From contig JASCIV010000494.1 of assembly GCA_030374735.1 (NCBI GenBank), positions 1 to 18,368 of the forward strand: a DNA stretch of 18,368 nucleotides, given 5' to 3'. This document shows positions 17,255 to 18,368 of this stretch, piece after piece; positions within the stretch are counted from its first letter, which is position 1; each line of letters begins with the position of its first letter. This DNA comes from Gracilaria caudata. Lineage: Eukaryota; Rhodophyta; Florideophyceae; Gracilariales; Gracilariaceae. The position numbers and the translations under genes were made by a program. The notes below the pieces were generated by a model that saw only the letters and a list, made by a program, of their open reading frames with translations, was not told the DNA's origin and made no database searches.

Positions 17255-17971
17255 TTTGACCTCGACGCTTGCACGTTCGGCGGTGAGAATGAGGCGGTTT
17301 CGGAAGTTGTCAAAAAGCGCTTTACAAAAGCGGGTGCTATGTATACCGGAGAGCGTGAAGAAAAGAGTCTATAAGAATAGGGGCTGTGACCAACAAGGGT
17401 TCCCTGCAGTTTTGTTGCTTCCGTTGCGGCGGTTTCCAACGTTGATTGGATGGCAACAAACCAAAGCAAGCTGTGACGGAAGGCGTCGGGCTACAGAGGC
17501 ATGGATGTGTGTGGGAAGAAGGGCAGGGAGGGACGCGGATAGGGCGTGGCGACGATATTTGTACGTGCGTGTGTGGCGGCAATTTGTCCCGCTGCCATGC
17601 CAATGTGGAAGGCTCGGAAGGCTCACTTTTGAGGTGCAACCTTTTGGGTTTTGAGGCTCAACTAAATGGACGCACTACAACCTCATGTGAAGATAAGGAA
17701 CCACTTCTTGGAGTTTTTTGTTCTTGCCACACAGGCGTTGTTGTCCTGCGGTACGTAAGAAGGGTAACTTTAGTATCATCACCTAAAAAGCGTTGACTTC
17801 TTGGCGTACAAGGGTAAGCGTTTTCGTAAACGAGAGAGAGGGGAATTTACAAGGGTAGAGGCACGCGCGATACGCATTGTTGCACGGGTACAGATTCCCT
17901 AATTTAGGTCAACGATGAAGGTACAACGGTACAGAGTAGGGAAAAAACTGATTAAACTTTTAAAATATATT
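17255..17971. other. 5' flank of the BAR/J gene
   Basis: No supportable gene. A plus frame (17446-17796, 116 codons) has no recognisable feature. The BAR/J frame itself stays open upstream of its ATG for about 37 codons to a TAG near 17370, without another ATG. Motif variants at 17807-17931 are listed separately. Confidence 0.5.
17807..17931 (+). promoter_or_regulatory. Cluster of TACAAGGGTA-type motifs
   Basis: TACAAGGGTA occurs exactly at 17807-17816 and 17848-17857, and TACAACGGTA at 17922-17931. All fit TAC(A/G)A(A/C/G)GGTA, the consensus shared with the TACGAAGGTA copies elsewhere. They lie about 550-680 bp upstream of the BAR/J start and just past the 3' end of the right-edge gene. Their function is unknown. 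Confidence 0.3.
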
Positions 17972-18366
17972 TCATTTCGGACTTTGCCCGGGGCTGAACA
18001 TACACAGCACTTGGTCCATCGTTCGTGTCTGCGACATCACCGACTCGGATTCATCGGCGCTGGGAACTCGTCCGTCGCCCGCGTACAAGAAGTGACCGCC
18101 ACTCACAGCCAGCTGCATGCATTGCAAGCGATTCCCCCGGTCGCTGCCAAACGCAACGGACCCCCATGTTCTTTGTTAAACTCCAGGCTTCGCTCAAAAT
18201 GAATCTCAAACAGTTCCGTCTTCTGTCGTTTGAAAGCCCGTGCACAACCCAGCATTCTAATGTCCGTGCAGCGTGCATCTTCTCTCACAGGTCTTGATGG
18301 AATTGTTATAACACTTGTGACATCTTCATGATGAAGCCATGCTTGTCTTGTTGTGGCACTCCCAGA
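17972..18366 (-). CDS. 3' end of an unidentified gene, split between two frames, running off the right edge
   Basis: From the right edge a minus-strand frame is open for 87 codons (18366 to TGA 18103-18105), with protein-like sequence such as LHHEDVTSVITIPSRP and KRQKTELFEIHFERSLEF. A second frame, open from 18175 to TGA 17972-17974, carries on with similar character (LQCMQLAVSGGHFLYAGDGR, then ADESESVMSQ). The two overlap at 18103-18175, around the C5 run at 18134-18138, where one added base would join them. That suggests a frameshift mutation, a sequencing or assembly error, or an unrecognised intron. The LAVSGGHF stretch faintly recalls the glycine-rich strand of TLD domains, but this is far too short to assign. 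Confidence 0.45.
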
Positions 18367-18368
18367 CT

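Noticed and set aside
1..18368. tRNA, rRNA, CRISPR array or prokaryotic operon
   Set aside because: I saw no cloverleaf with a TTCGA-type arm, no conserved rRNA blocks, no regularly spaced identical repeats, and gene organisation is eukaryotic.

Overview
The window looks like nuclear DNA of a eukaryote with compact, mostly intronless genes. Five long reading frames have clear protein character. They include secretory signal peptides, an iron-dependent carotenoid oxygenase, a legume-type lectin fold, Sel1-like repeats and an auxilin-type J domain. There is no bacterial operon layout, Shine-Dalgarno spacing, tRNA, rRNA or CRISPR. A carotenoid cleavage enzyme with a transit-like leader beside uninterrupted genes would suit an alga; a florideophyte red alga is my best guess, at low confidence and from gene style alone.

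Layout. Positions 1-3.7 kb hold no gene I can support: a G tract at the left edge, a C17 run, Z-DNA-type alternating repeats, a 20-nt palindrome and a decayed ~58-bp tandem repeat. 3.73-4.51 kb reads like an old coding frame cut by several in-frame stops. Then come a secreted L-type lectin-like protein (-, 4522-5577), an orphan coding-like fragment (-, 5689-5898), a 1281-residue membrane protein with Sel1-like repeats (+, 6848-10693), an unknown secreted protein (-, 11214-12296), a probable non-LTR retroelement tail (about 12690-12782), a carotenoid oxygenase (+, 13268-14935), and a BAR-like/J-domain protein (-, 15575-17254) with a detached glycine/methionine-rich tail. The right edge carries the 3' end of another minus-strand gene, split between two frames.

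The main genes alternate in strand, giving divergent spacers at 5578-6847 and 12297-13267, a 5' spacer at 17255-17971, and convergent spacers at 10694-11213 and 14936-15574. A short motif, TACGAAGGTA, occurs exactly seven times, always outside the main genes. Exact or variant copies lie in both divergent spacers and in the 5' spacer of the BAR/J gene, and four exact copies are packed in front of the carotenoid oxygenase. I treat it as a candidate regulatory element or short repeat family. No common pathway links the proteins. The most unusual object is the single polypeptide joining a membrane-curvature-type helical domain to an auxilin-like J domain, which would couple membrane binding to Hsc70-driven clathrin uncoating.
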